From: Bacilli bacterium
GTDB taxonomy: Bacteria; Bacillota_I; Bacilli_A; RF39; UBA660
Direction: 5' to 3'
NCBI GenBank assembly: GCA_900769695.1
Contig: CAAGHO010000051.1
Location: 1 to 21,139 of the forward strand
DNA: 21,139 bases
In this document: piece after piece, positions 14,665 to 21,139 of the stretch
Position numbering within the stretch: position 1 is the stretch's first letter
Layout of the letters: the number at the start of each line of letters is the position of its first letter
Position numbers and translations under genes: made by a program
The notes under the pieces: generated by a model
The model's input: the letters and a program-made list of their open reading frames with translations, nothing else
The model's database searches: none
What the model was told of the DNA's origin: nothing

Positions 14665-15273
14665 ATGAAACTAACAAGTAAAGAAGCAAGAACATTATTA
14701 GAAACAGAAAGAAAAAACACAACAGATGATAGATGGATAGAACACTGTATATCTGTAGGTGATAGTGCTTTTAGAATTGCACAAGCATTATGTGAAAAAG
14801 GAATAAATGTAGATATAGACAAAGCAACTACTCTAGGATATTTACATGATATTGGTAAGTATAATGGTGAGTCACATGGACATGTTATGAGGGGATATGA
14901 ATACTTAAAAAATAAAGGATATGATGATGAATATGCAAATATATGCTTAACTCATTCATACTTAAATAATGATATAGTGTGTACTGCCGGAGGAGTTCCA
15001 AATCCAAATGATAATCCTTTTTTAACAAATTTTATAAAAAATCATGAATATACTATAGAGGAAAAGATAATAAATTTATGTGATTTGATGTGTCCACAAG
15101 GAAATAAAGTATTTACAATTGATAAAAGGTTAATCGATATAATGATTAGAAGAGGTGCGTATTGTAATACTCAATACCATATTAAAGAAACATATAAATT
15201 AAAAGAATATTTTGATAATTTATTAGGATATAATTTGTATGACTTGTTTCCGGAAATAAAGGAAAATTTATAA
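14665..15273 (+). CDS. HDIG-type HD phosphohydrolase
   Basis: The 202-aa protein has metal ligands H27 (WIEHC), H61-D62 in LGYLHDIGK, further histidines in SHGHVMRGY and LTHSY, and a likely D140 (LCDLM). The HDIGK...H...G spacing resembles YqeK (symmetrical diadenosine tetraphosphatase) and other HDIG nucleotide hydrolases; the substrate is unknown. Two ATGs are possible. ATG 14659 overlaps the upstream TGA but is 1 nt from GGAG (14654-14657), while ATG 14665 has a normal 7-nt spacing and is preferred. It forms an operon with the nucleotidase/nucleoside hydrolase fusion, so the pair probably acts on one set of nucleotides. Confidence 0.8.
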   Translation: MKLTSKEARTLLETERKNTTDDRWIEHCISVGDSAFRIAQALCEKGINVDIDKATTLGYLHDIGKYNGESHGHVMRGYEYLKNKGYDDEYANICLTHSYLNNDIVCTAGGVPNPNDNPFLTNFIKNHEYTIEEKIINLCDLMCPQGNKVFTIDKRLIDIMIRRGAYCNTQYHIKETYKLKEYFDNLLGYNLYDLFPEIKENL

Positions 15274-15280
15274 AAGTAAT

Positions 15281-15361
15281 TGGAAACTTTCCATAGTAGA
15301 ATTTGTGAGAAAGTACAAATTTAGTGCTGTCTAGACACAAATTCTATTATTAAATTTAAAA
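15281..15361 (+). repeat. Cassette tail element, copy C (5' half)
   Basis: The element starts 8 nt after the HDIG gene. It has the TGGAAACTTTCCA palindrome (15281-15293), CCATAGTAGAATTT, the core AGTGCTGTCTAGACAC (15323-15338), and AAATTTAAAAG at its end. A perfect 11-bp inverted repeat, TAGAATTTGTG (15297-15307) with CACAAATTCTA (15336-15346), encloses most of the core, so the transcript can fold into a hairpin. The 3' half seen in copies D and E is absent. Confidence 0.75.
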
Positions 15362-15446
15362 GATAAACGCAGGGTGAAGTTAGGAAAAGATTATTAAGAA
15401 TATTTATCTTATAAAAAATAATATATATATTAGTTATTAATGGAGT

Positions 15447-15725
15447 ATGGCAGAATTAGAAGCTTTAAATCAGAAAATTTCTTATTTTAAAATAGAGGAT
15501 TAAGATTATATTTTTATTACAGATATGCTTAAATCTAAAAACTGTGATTTATTTGTATCTTATTGGTTGGAAAATAGCAATACTACCAAATTCTTAGGTG
15601 TTTGGGAAGAAATTCATAATTAAAATAGTCCAGTTGGTTTAAATGGTTATAAAGTTAGTGTTAAAGAGTGGATAGAAAAAACAAAAAGTATCTTAATAGT
15701 AAATAGAAAGAAGTGGTTTATTTGA
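15447..15725 (+). pseudogene. Decayed KilA-N domain gene
   Basis: One frame reads a KilA-N domain start: ISYFKIED-stop-DYIFITDMLK, then LFVSYWLENSNTTKFLGVWEEIHN-stop, and SVKEWIEKTKSI. These match the family's DYISLTDIA, NWLRNRNTIEFLGIWE and PKKWIE landmarks. Two in-frame TAA codons (about 15504 and 15621) and a missing C-terminal half show it is dead. KilA-N is a DNA-binding domain of phages and bacterial accessory genes. Its last codons run into the start of the next gene. Confidence 0.75.
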
Positions 15726-16285
15726 GTAAATATCTAAAAGTGATGTTTGGAACAAAATCTGGTGCATCAGATTTTGAATACAAATTAGGAGAAGTGAATG
15801 TAGCGAAAATATGGAATCCTGAAGAATTAGATCCTAAAAAAATGGGAGGTTTTAATTTTAGTACAAAATCAAAAATATTAAGATGGTTAGTTAGAGGAGA
15901 TACAATTTATGATGTTGAATTACCTGAAGATGCTGAGGTAGTTGATTGCCCTAGCAATTCAGCACCACATGGTGTATTTAGAAGTAATAAAATTATTATC
16001 TCTAATCCAAGAACAGTAACCGATGATATTGCAATGGAATTGTATTTAAAATCCGACTTACCAGAAAAATCCTATTATAAAGCCATGGCTGGGTGTGCAG
16101 TAAGAGGATATATGAATACAGCATTAAAGATTTTTAATGATAAAGTTAATAAAGAAAATGTTAGATTAGTTACTTTAGAATTTGAAGATTTTTGTAAACA
16201 AGGTACTGAAAAGCAATTTGATGAAAATAAACATTTAAATGAACAAACTAAATTTATATATGATAAATTAAAAAAATTATTATAG
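15722..16285 (+). CDS. Unrecognised 187-aa protein with FGTKSGASDFEYK start
   Basis: I recognise the plan of this protein from many uncharacterised Bacillota genes but know no function. Features are an N-terminal KVMFGTKSGAS stretch, a central NPEELDPKKMGGFNFSTKSKILRWLVRGDTIYDVELP segment (with intervening residues), SAPHGVFRSNKIIISNPRTVTDD, and a lysine-rich helical C-terminus. There is no signal peptide or membrane segment. TTG 15722 is preferred: AAGTGGT lies 5 nt upstream and the duplicated copy keeps a TTG at the same place; GTG 15713 is the alternative. It is followed after 13 bp by the broken nucleotidyltransferase-like gene. The pair was once present twice, which suggests a functional two-gene unit, perhaps toxin-antitoxin-like (inference). 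Confidence 0.7.
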   Translation: MSKYLKVMFGTKSGASDFEYKLGEVNVAKIWNPEELDPKKMGGFNFSTKSKILRWLVRGDTIYDVELPEDAEVVDCPSNSAPHGVFRSNKIIISNPRTVTDDIAMELYLKSDLPEKSYYKAMAGCAVRGYMNTALKIFNDKVNKENVRLVTLEFEDFCKQGTEKQFDENKHLNEQTKFIYDKLKKLL

Positions 16286-16298
16286 GAGATTTTAGAGT

Positions 16299-17324
16299 AT
16301 GGATAAAGCAAAAAAGAAATTAGTAAGAGATATTGTATATAAGTTTGCTGAGTTGTCTAAAATAACGGATACAAAAATGTGTGATAATTTAGTTGAAAAG
16401 CTATTGAATCTTGATACTGATGATTCTATTGATACTATATTAGTTTCTCTAGATAGTTTATTAAATAGAAAAATCTTATCAGTTGATGATATCCTTTCAA
16501 ATGTTAACTTAATATTATCTCTGAATCCCGATAAATATCATTCAGCAGATGACTTGATTGCAAGACTAAATTGGATTAAAAGTATGAATTTGGAGTATCC
16601 TAAAATGCCATTAACAGAAAATCATAGATTAGTACTTGAAGTCTTTGATAGATTTAACAGATTGATTAAAACTGACTTTGATAGTTTTTATACGGGTGGT
16701 TTGATGGGATATTTAGCAACTGAACATCCTTTAGAAAGGTATCACGGAGATTTGGATTTGTTTATAAATGAATAGCAATTATTTACTTTATATCAATTAG
16801 TACAAAATAGCGATGACTTTGAATTTGTAAGTAATATGAATCATAAAGATGTTAATGGTCATGAATATAAAGTTACATATAAAAATACACCTATGAGCAT
16901 TGGATTATTTTTATTTAGCAGATTACCTAATAACGAAATTGTATTAAAGGAATATTATTATCCAAATCAGGATTCAAATCAAGATTTGTATGTTGATGAA
17001 CATCACCTTTCTGGTAAATACGCATCTATGATGTTTTCAAATCAAGTAAGAGAACATAATGGAACTTTTTATAAAATGCAAACATTAGAAAGTATATATA
17101 ATTCTAAGAAAAATTCTAGACCTAAAGACAGGTATGATGCGAATATTATACAGGGGTTTATTGATAAACAAATTGATTATAGATTGGATACTGAAAAACA
17201 AGATAATTATGATATTAATCATCAAATAGCTACAAATTCTGTAGTACAACAAATGGAAGAAACTATCAAAAATCCTGTAAATAATATATCGGATAAAAAA
17301 ATATTTTTAGATTTTGAATTTTAA
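16299..17324 (+). pseudogene. Nucleotidyltransferase-like gene interrupted by an in-frame TAG
   Basis: The frame from ATG 16299 (AGGAG 9 nt upstream) runs to TAG 16773-16775 and then stays open in the same frame to TAA 17322-17324, giving 341 codons apart from the internal stop. The stop falls just after YTGGLMGYLATEHPLERYHG and DLDLFINE: GG at 133-134 and D151/D153 form the helical GG...DxD signature of the nucleotidyltransferase superfamily. Sequence after the stop (QLFTLYQLVQ...) reads as a normal continuation. As in other families of this fold, a role in defence, antitoxin action or antibiotic modification is possible. An internal ATG at 16836 could give a 162-aa C-terminal piece. TAG ends intact genes elsewhere here, so a nonsense mutation is the simplest reading. 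Confidence 0.75.
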
Positions 17325-17487
17325 GAATTTGTACAAAGGTATAGATTCAGTGCTGGTTAGACAAAGCTTTTATTATCGAATTTAAAAGAGGATTGAACTA
17401 TTTTGATGGTTTTTTCCTTTTTTTTAGCATTATTTATATAAAAAAACTTACAAACTCTTAAGTCCGTAAGTTGATTTCAAATGGAGC
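17323..17487 (+). repeat. Cassette tail element, copy D
   Basis: The element starts at the stop codon of the nucleotidyltransferase-like gene. It contains AGAATTTGTA, the core AGTGCTGGTTAGACA (17349-17363), AATTTAAAAG, a terminator, and the hairpin AACTTACAAACT...AGTCCGTAAGTT (17445-17472). That hairpin is followed by GATTTCAAATGGAGC. A further CTTACGAAC (17501-17509) and GAGCG/CGCTC arms (17484-17488 and 17514-17518) lie just downstream. Confidence 0.75.
17384..17425 (+). terminator. Rho-independent terminator within tail element D
   Basis: AAAAGAGGA pairs imperfectly with TTTCCTTTTTTT across an inner GAACTAT/TGATGGTTT stem, with a long T-run. It is homologous to 11598-11641. Confidence 0.65.
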
Positions 17488-17542
17488 GATTAAGCAACAG
17501 CTTACGAACCATAACGCTCTCTTTCTAGAAATATTATATATG

Positions 17543-17598
17543 AATTCTTATTAAATTTTAATGGGCGTATATGAAAATATTATTATAAATGTTATAAT
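17543..17598 (+). promoter_or_regulatory. Cassette promoter block, copy 2 (ABC operon)
   Basis: AATTCTTATTAAATTTTAAT opens the block, and TGTTATAAT with TATAAT at 17593-17598 (extended -10) closes it. It aligns with 13142-13196. The first ABC gene starts 42 bp downstream behind AAAAGGAGGAATT. Confidence 0.65.
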
Positions 17599-17639
17599 AA
17601 TATCACTGGTCTACACTTAATTTTTTAAAAGGAGGAATT

Positions 17640-18578
17640 ATGAAAAATATTATTGAAGTTAAGAACTTAACAAAAAAATATAAAGAATTAAAAGCAGTAG
17701 ATGATTTGTCTTTTGAAGTACACGAGGGAGAAATATTAGGACTGTTAGGTCCTAATGGTAGTGGTAAATCAACTACAATAAATTGCTTATTATCTTTATT
17801 AAATTATAGTAATGGAAGTATAAAAATATTTGGTAAAGAAATGAAACCAGATTCTTATGATTTAAAGTCTAAAATAGGAGTGGTATTTCAAGAAGTATCA
17901 GTTTTTGATGAACTTACTGTTTATGAAAATATAGATTACTTTTGTGGATTATATATTTCTGATAAGGAAACAAGAAAAAAATATATAGAAGACGCAATAA
18001 GTTTAGTAGGATTAGAAGATTTTAAAAAGTTCTATCCTAAAAAATTATCTGGTGGTCTATTAAGAAGATTAAATATAGCGTGTGGTATAGCACATAAACC
18101 TAAACTTATCTTTTTAGATGAGCCAACTGTTGCAGTTGATCCACAAAGTAGAAACAATATTTTAGATGGAATCAAGAAATTAAGAGATGATGGAGCAACT
18201 ATTGTTTATACAACACATTATATGGAAGAAGTAGAAATACTTTGCGATAGAGTTATTATTCTTGATAAAGGTAAAATATTAGCAGCAGGAACTACTGATG
18301 AATTAAAAGAACTTGCTAAAATAGAAGAAAAAATATCAATAGAAGTAAATGATTTAGAAACTAAATACATAGATAAAATAAAAGAGTTAAAAAATGTTGA
18401 TGACGTAAAATATAATGGAAATATGTTACTTATTACATATAAAAAAGGCAAAAATAATCTAGTGGAGATTATGGAGTGTTTAAAAGAGGATAGAATTAAA
18501 TATAATAAAATATTTTCAGAAAGACCAACACTTAATGATGTGTTTCTTGAACTAACAGGAAAGGAACTTCGTGATTAA
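17640..18578 (+). CDS. ABC-2 type exporter ATP-binding protein
   Basis: This 312-aa ATPase drives the two permeases that follow. It has Walker A GPNGSGKST 37-45, Q-loop Q84, signature LSGGLLRRL 136-144, Walker B LIFLDE 156-161, switch H193 in TTHYMEE, and a C-terminal DrrA-type extension from about 215. Subunits of this type export drugs, antimicrobial peptides or polymers; the substrate cannot be read. An excellent GGAGGAATT site sets ATG 17640. Its TAA overlaps the next ATG by one base. Confidence 0.93.
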   Translation: MKNIIEVKNLTKKYKELKAVDDLSFEVHEGEILGLLGPNGSGKSTTINCLLSLLNYSNGSIKIFGKEMKPDSYDLKSKIGVVFQEVSVFDELTVYENIDYFCGLYISDKETRKKYIEDAISLVGLEDFKKFYPKKLSGGLLRRLNIACGIAHKPKLIFLDEPTVAVDPQSRNNILDGIKKLRDDGATIVYTTHYMEEVEILCDRVIILDKGKILAAGTTDELKELAKIEEKISIEVNDLETKYIDKIKELKNVDDVKYNGNMLLITYKKGKNNLVEIMECLKEDRIKYNKIFSERPTLNDVFLELTGKELRD

Positions 18579-19759
18579 TGTTTATACATAACTTTAAATA
18601 CTCTTTAAAAACTCTTTTTAGAAATAAAGCACTAATATTTTGGACTTTTGCCTTTCCAATAATATTAGGAACATTTTTTAATATGGCATTTTCAAATATA
18701 GAAAGTAGTGAAAAATTAGATATTATAAATATAGCAATTATTAAAAATGATGATTTCAATAATAATGAAATATTTAAAACTGCTTTTGAAGAATTAAGTG
18801 ATAAGAATAATGATGATAGATTATTTGAAACAAGATATACAACTGAGGAAGAAGCAAAAAAATTATTAGAAGATGAAGAAATAGTAGGCTATATGAAATT
18901 AGTAAATGATGAACCAAAACTAACCTTTATAACAAGTGGAATCAATGAAACAATATTTAAGTATGTATCAGAAGAAATAACACAAACAAGTAATATTATA
19001 AAAAATTTAGCTGAAGAAGAAATAAAAAAAGAAATGATAGCCGGTAATTATAATATTGACTACGAAAGTATTTATAATAGGGTAATAGAATTGACCGAAG
19101 AAAATAATGTGCGACTTAATAATGTTTCAAATAGTAATTTAAGTTATACAATGATAGAGTTTTATACACTTATAGCAATGGCTTGTTTATATGGAGGAAT
19201 ATTAGGTGCAGTTGCAATAAATCAAAATTTAGCCAATATGACTAATCAAGGAAAGAGAGTATCAGTGTCACCAACTTCAAAAGGAAAAATCATTTTAAGT
19301 AGTGTTCTTGCTAGTTATATTACACAATTAGTAGGAGTTGCTCTTTTATTCCTTTATACGATATTTGTTTTAAAAGTTGACTATGGTAATAAACTAGGAT
19401 TAGATATTGCTTTAGCAATGGCAGGAAGTTTAGCTGGATTATCATTAGGAGTAGCGGTTGCAACTACGATAAAGTCAAATGATAATGTTAAAACAGGAAT
19501 TATTATAGCAATTACAATGTTAGGATGTTTTTTGTCTGGTATGATGGGTATAACAATGAAATATATAATTGATAAAAATATTCCAATTATAAACAAATTA
19601 AATCCTGCAAGTATGATTACTGATGGATTTTATTCACTATATTACTATCACACATTAGATAGATATATTTTTGATATTGGAAGTTTACTTATTTTTGCTT
19701 TTGTATTGATAGCAATTTCTTATATCAGTTTAAGGAGGCAAAAATATGACAGTATTTAA
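18578..19759 (+). CDS. ABC-2 type permease, subunit 1
   Basis: The 393-aa membrane protein has the ABC-2 plan. One helix (about 19-38) is followed by a large extracellular domain (39-188) and five more helices (about 190-214, 240-264, 275-297, 305-325, 366-384). The LNPASMITDGFYSLYYY segment (341-357) is typical of the family. It probably pairs with the next protein to form the channel. Start and stop overlap its neighbours, so all three proteins are co-translated. Confidence 0.9.
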   Translation: MFIHNFKYSLKTLFRNKALIFWTFAFPIILGTFFNMAFSNIESSEKLDIINIAIIKNDDFNNNEIFKTAFEELSDKNNDDRLFETRYTTEEEAKKLLEDEEIVGYMKLVNDEPKLTFITSGINETIFKYVSEEITQTSNIIKNLAEEEIKKEMIAGNYNIDYESIYNRVIELTEENNVRLNNVSNSNLSYTMIEFYTLIAMACLYGGILGAVAINQNLANMTNQGKRVSVSPTSKGKIILSSVLASYITQLVGVALLFLYTIFVLKVDYGNKLGLDIALAMAGSLAGLSLGVAVATTIKSNDNVKTGIIIAITMLGCFLSGMMGITMKYIIDKNIPIINKLNPASMITDGFYSLYYYHTLDRYIFDIGSLLIFAFVLIAISYISLRRQKYDSI

Positions 19760-20894
19760 AACATTTTTGAAAATATTAAATAAAAACAAATTTATTATAA
19801 TTCTATATACAGTTTTTTTAATAGGATTTGGTGGATTCAATATGCAGACAAGTGATAATAGTACAAACTTTGTTGCAAGCAAACCAGATATTATGATAGT
19901 AAATTATGATGAAGAAAAAGGAATTACAAAAGATTTAATAAAATACATAACAGATAATAGCAACATAATAGAATTAAATAATAATGAAGAAGCAATAAAT
20001 GATGGGCTATTTTATAGAGATGTAAATTATGTAATTTATATTCCTGAAAATTATAGTGAAGATTTTATGGATGATAAAAATCCAGAAATAAATATAAAAA
20101 GTACAGGAGATTATCAATCATCATTTGCTGAAATGTTATTATCAAGGTATATTAAAGTTGCAAATATATACCAAAAAAGTATAAAGAATGAAGATGAGTT
20201 AACTAGTAAAATAAACGAAACCCTATCTAAACAAAGTGAAGTTGAAATAACTTCTAAACTTGATACAGATAGTTTAGCCAAAGCAACGTTTTACTATAAT
20301 TTTGCAAGTTATAGTATACTTGCTTGTTTGGTATATGTAATATGTTTAGTTTTATCAAGTTTTAAAGATATAAAAATTCAAAAAAGAACTATAATAAGTA
20401 GTACAGATTATAGAAAACTGAATAGACAGTTACTATTATCAAACAGTTTATTTTCTATAATATTATGGGGTGTGTATGTTGCATTAAGTTTTGTTTTAAT
20501 TGGAGATGTAATGTTTTCTAATCAAGGAATAATTTATTTAATAAATTCATTTATATTTACCATGTGTGCAACTACTATTGCTTTGTTTATAGGAAATTTA
20601 GTTTCAAATAAAAATGCAATAAATGGTATAGTCAATGTAATAGCATTAGGATCAAGTTTCTTATGTGGTGCTTTTGTTCCTATGGAATGGCTACCAGATG
20701 GAGTTTTGAAAATTGCTCATATTTTGCCATCATATTATTATATAAGTAGTAATGAATCTTTAAAGACATTAGAAGTATTTAATTTAGAAACAATGCAACC
20801 TATTATAACAAATATGATAGTAATTTTGGGGTTCTCAATAATATTTATTATATTAACTAATATAGTTTCAAAAAGAAAACAAAAAATAGGATAA
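19746..20894 (+). CDS. ABC-2 type permease, subunit 2
   Basis: The 382-aa protein repeats the plan of subunit 1. A first helix (about 16-32) precedes an extracellular domain to about 182, followed by helices near 184-206, 229-252, 262-284, 293-311 and 352-374. It includes CGAFVPMEWLP before the last periplasm-side loop, as in ABC2_membrane_3 proteins. Its ATG lies 14 bp inside the end of subunit 1 behind TAAGGAGG. No immunity, peptide precursor or two-component genes are visible, which leaves the substrate open. Confidence 0.88.
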   Translation: MTVFKTFLKILNKNKFIIILYTVFLIGFGGFNMQTSDNSTNFVASKPDIMIVNYDEEKGITKDLIKYITDNSNIIELNNNEEAINDGLFYRDVNYVIYIPENYSEDFMDDKNPEINIKSTGDYQSSFAEMLLSRYIKVANIYQKSIKNEDELTSKINETLSKQSEVEITSKLDTDSLAKATFYYNFASYSILACLVYVICLVLSSFKDIKIQKRTIISSTDYRKLNRQLLLSNSLFSIILWGVYVALSFVLIGDVMFSNQGIIYLINSFIFTMCATTIALFIGNLVSNKNAINGIVNVIALGSSFLCGAFVPMEWLPDGVLKIAHILPSYYYISSNESLKTLEVFNLETMQPIITNMIVILGFSIIFIILTNIVSKRKQKIG

Positions 20895-20900
20895 AGGGTA

Positions 20901-21036
20901 TGGAAATTCCCATAGTAGAATTTATGCGGGAGTATAAATTCAGTGCTGGCTAGACACGAGTTTTACTCCCAAATTTAAAAAAATATAATAAAAACTTACG
21001 AACTTTTTAAGTCCGTAAGTTGATTTCAAATGGAGC
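20901..21036 (+). repeat. Cassette tail element, copy E
   Basis: The element starts 7 nt after the last ABC gene with TGGAAATTCCCATAGTAGAA. It continues with GGGAGTA (20928-20934) and TACTCCC (20964-20970) pairing around the core AGTGCTGGCTAGACAC (20942-20957), then AAATTTAAAA. It ends with the 13-nt-arm hairpin AACTTACGAACTT-TTT-AAGTCCGTAAGTT (20993-21021, one mismatch) and GATTTCAAATGGAGC. It is the most complete copy but lacks the terminator of copies A and D. Confidence 0.8.
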
Positions 21037-21139
21037 CCTTATGGTTCTGGTAAAACAACCATTAAAAGCAACAATTTATAGGTAGTAATAACTACTAACT
21101 AAAATTAGTATAACATGGTTTTAGTAAAATTAACCAACA
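21037..21139. other. Unassigned end of window
   Basis: No gene is supported. A short open stretch from TGG 21031 reads WSPYGSGKTTIKSNNL before a TAG. It resembles an ATPase P-loop fragment and could be a vestige or chance. Confidence 0.4.

Noticed and set aside
15362..15446. tRNA or known riboswitch in the gap before the KilA-N remnant
   Set aside because: The sequence is AT-rich without a cloverleaf or any recognisable riboswitch core.
16773..16775. TAG recoded as glutamine
   Set aside because: TAG ends prpC, the 15722 gene and the CcdA-like gene in this window, so genome-wide recoding is ruled out; only local readthrough remains possible.
17349..17363. Integron attC site, since GTTAGAC fits GTTRRRY
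   Set aside because: The other copies read GCTAGAC or TCTAGAC, no matching RYYYAAC partner is placed as in attC, and no integrase is present.
20928..20970. Conserved hairpin proven by covariation in the tail element
   Set aside because: Copies C and E each form a stem around the core, but with different arms, and copy D forms none clearly, so covariation cannot be claimed by eye.
20901..21036. Terminal inverted repeats of a transposon
   Set aside because: All tail copies have the same orientation, and no transposase or target-site duplication is seen.

Overview
The window is about 70% or more A+T, nearly all genes lie on the + strand, and spacing is tight with strong AGGAGG/AGGTGAT-type ribosome binding sites. 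TAA, TAG and TGA all end genes (TGA ends rsgA), so this is the standard bacterial code and not the Mycoplasma code. A PASTA-domain Ser/Thr kinase with its PP2C phosphatase, RsgA and Rpe in the order typical of Bacillota indicates a low-GC Gram-positive with peptidoglycan. It is probably a gut-type member of the Bacilli or a related lineage; the genus cannot be read from the sequence.

Region 1 (1-11463) looks like ordinary chromosome. It holds the 3' end of an Rpn/PD-(D/E)XK nuclease-type gene with a GLEQ repeat tail, then an rlmN-prpC-prkC-rsgA-rpe operon (rRNA methylation, reversible Ser/Thr phosphorylation linked to the cell wall, ribosome assembly, pentose phosphate pathway). That operon ends with an unrecognised membrane-anchored protein carrying four cysteines. 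Next come a secreted 3D-domain protein, an operon of cysteine desulfurase, small cytosolic thioredoxin and an exported CPHC-thioredoxin/CcdA-like fusion (a possible complete thiol relay across the membrane), a DUF3419/BtaA-like SAM-dependent transferase, and a cysteine-rich protein.

Region 2 (about 11464 to the end) is an accessory island made of cassettes. In order it contains: a collapsed remnant of a two-gene cassette; an HD-domain phosphohydrolase; an operon of a HAD 5'-nucleotidase/nucleoside hydrolase fusion plus an HDIG phosphohydrolase; a decayed KilA-N gene; an unrecognised 187-aa gene followed by a nucleotidyltransferase-like gene broken by an in-frame TAG; and a three-gene ABC exporter. 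Related, direct-orientation noncoding elements (11540-11702, 15281-15361, 17323-17487, 20901-21036) begin within about 8 nt of the last stop codon of four cassettes. A shared promoter block precedes two cassettes (13142-13196 and 17543-17598).

The strongest candidates for something undescribed are this tail element and cassette grammar, and the nucleotide-degrading HAD-nucleoside hydrolase/HD cassette. The first could be a structured RNA, a recombination site or simply an amplified repeat. The second could be a nucleotide-depletion defence or a salvage pathway. No integrase or transposase is visible in the island.
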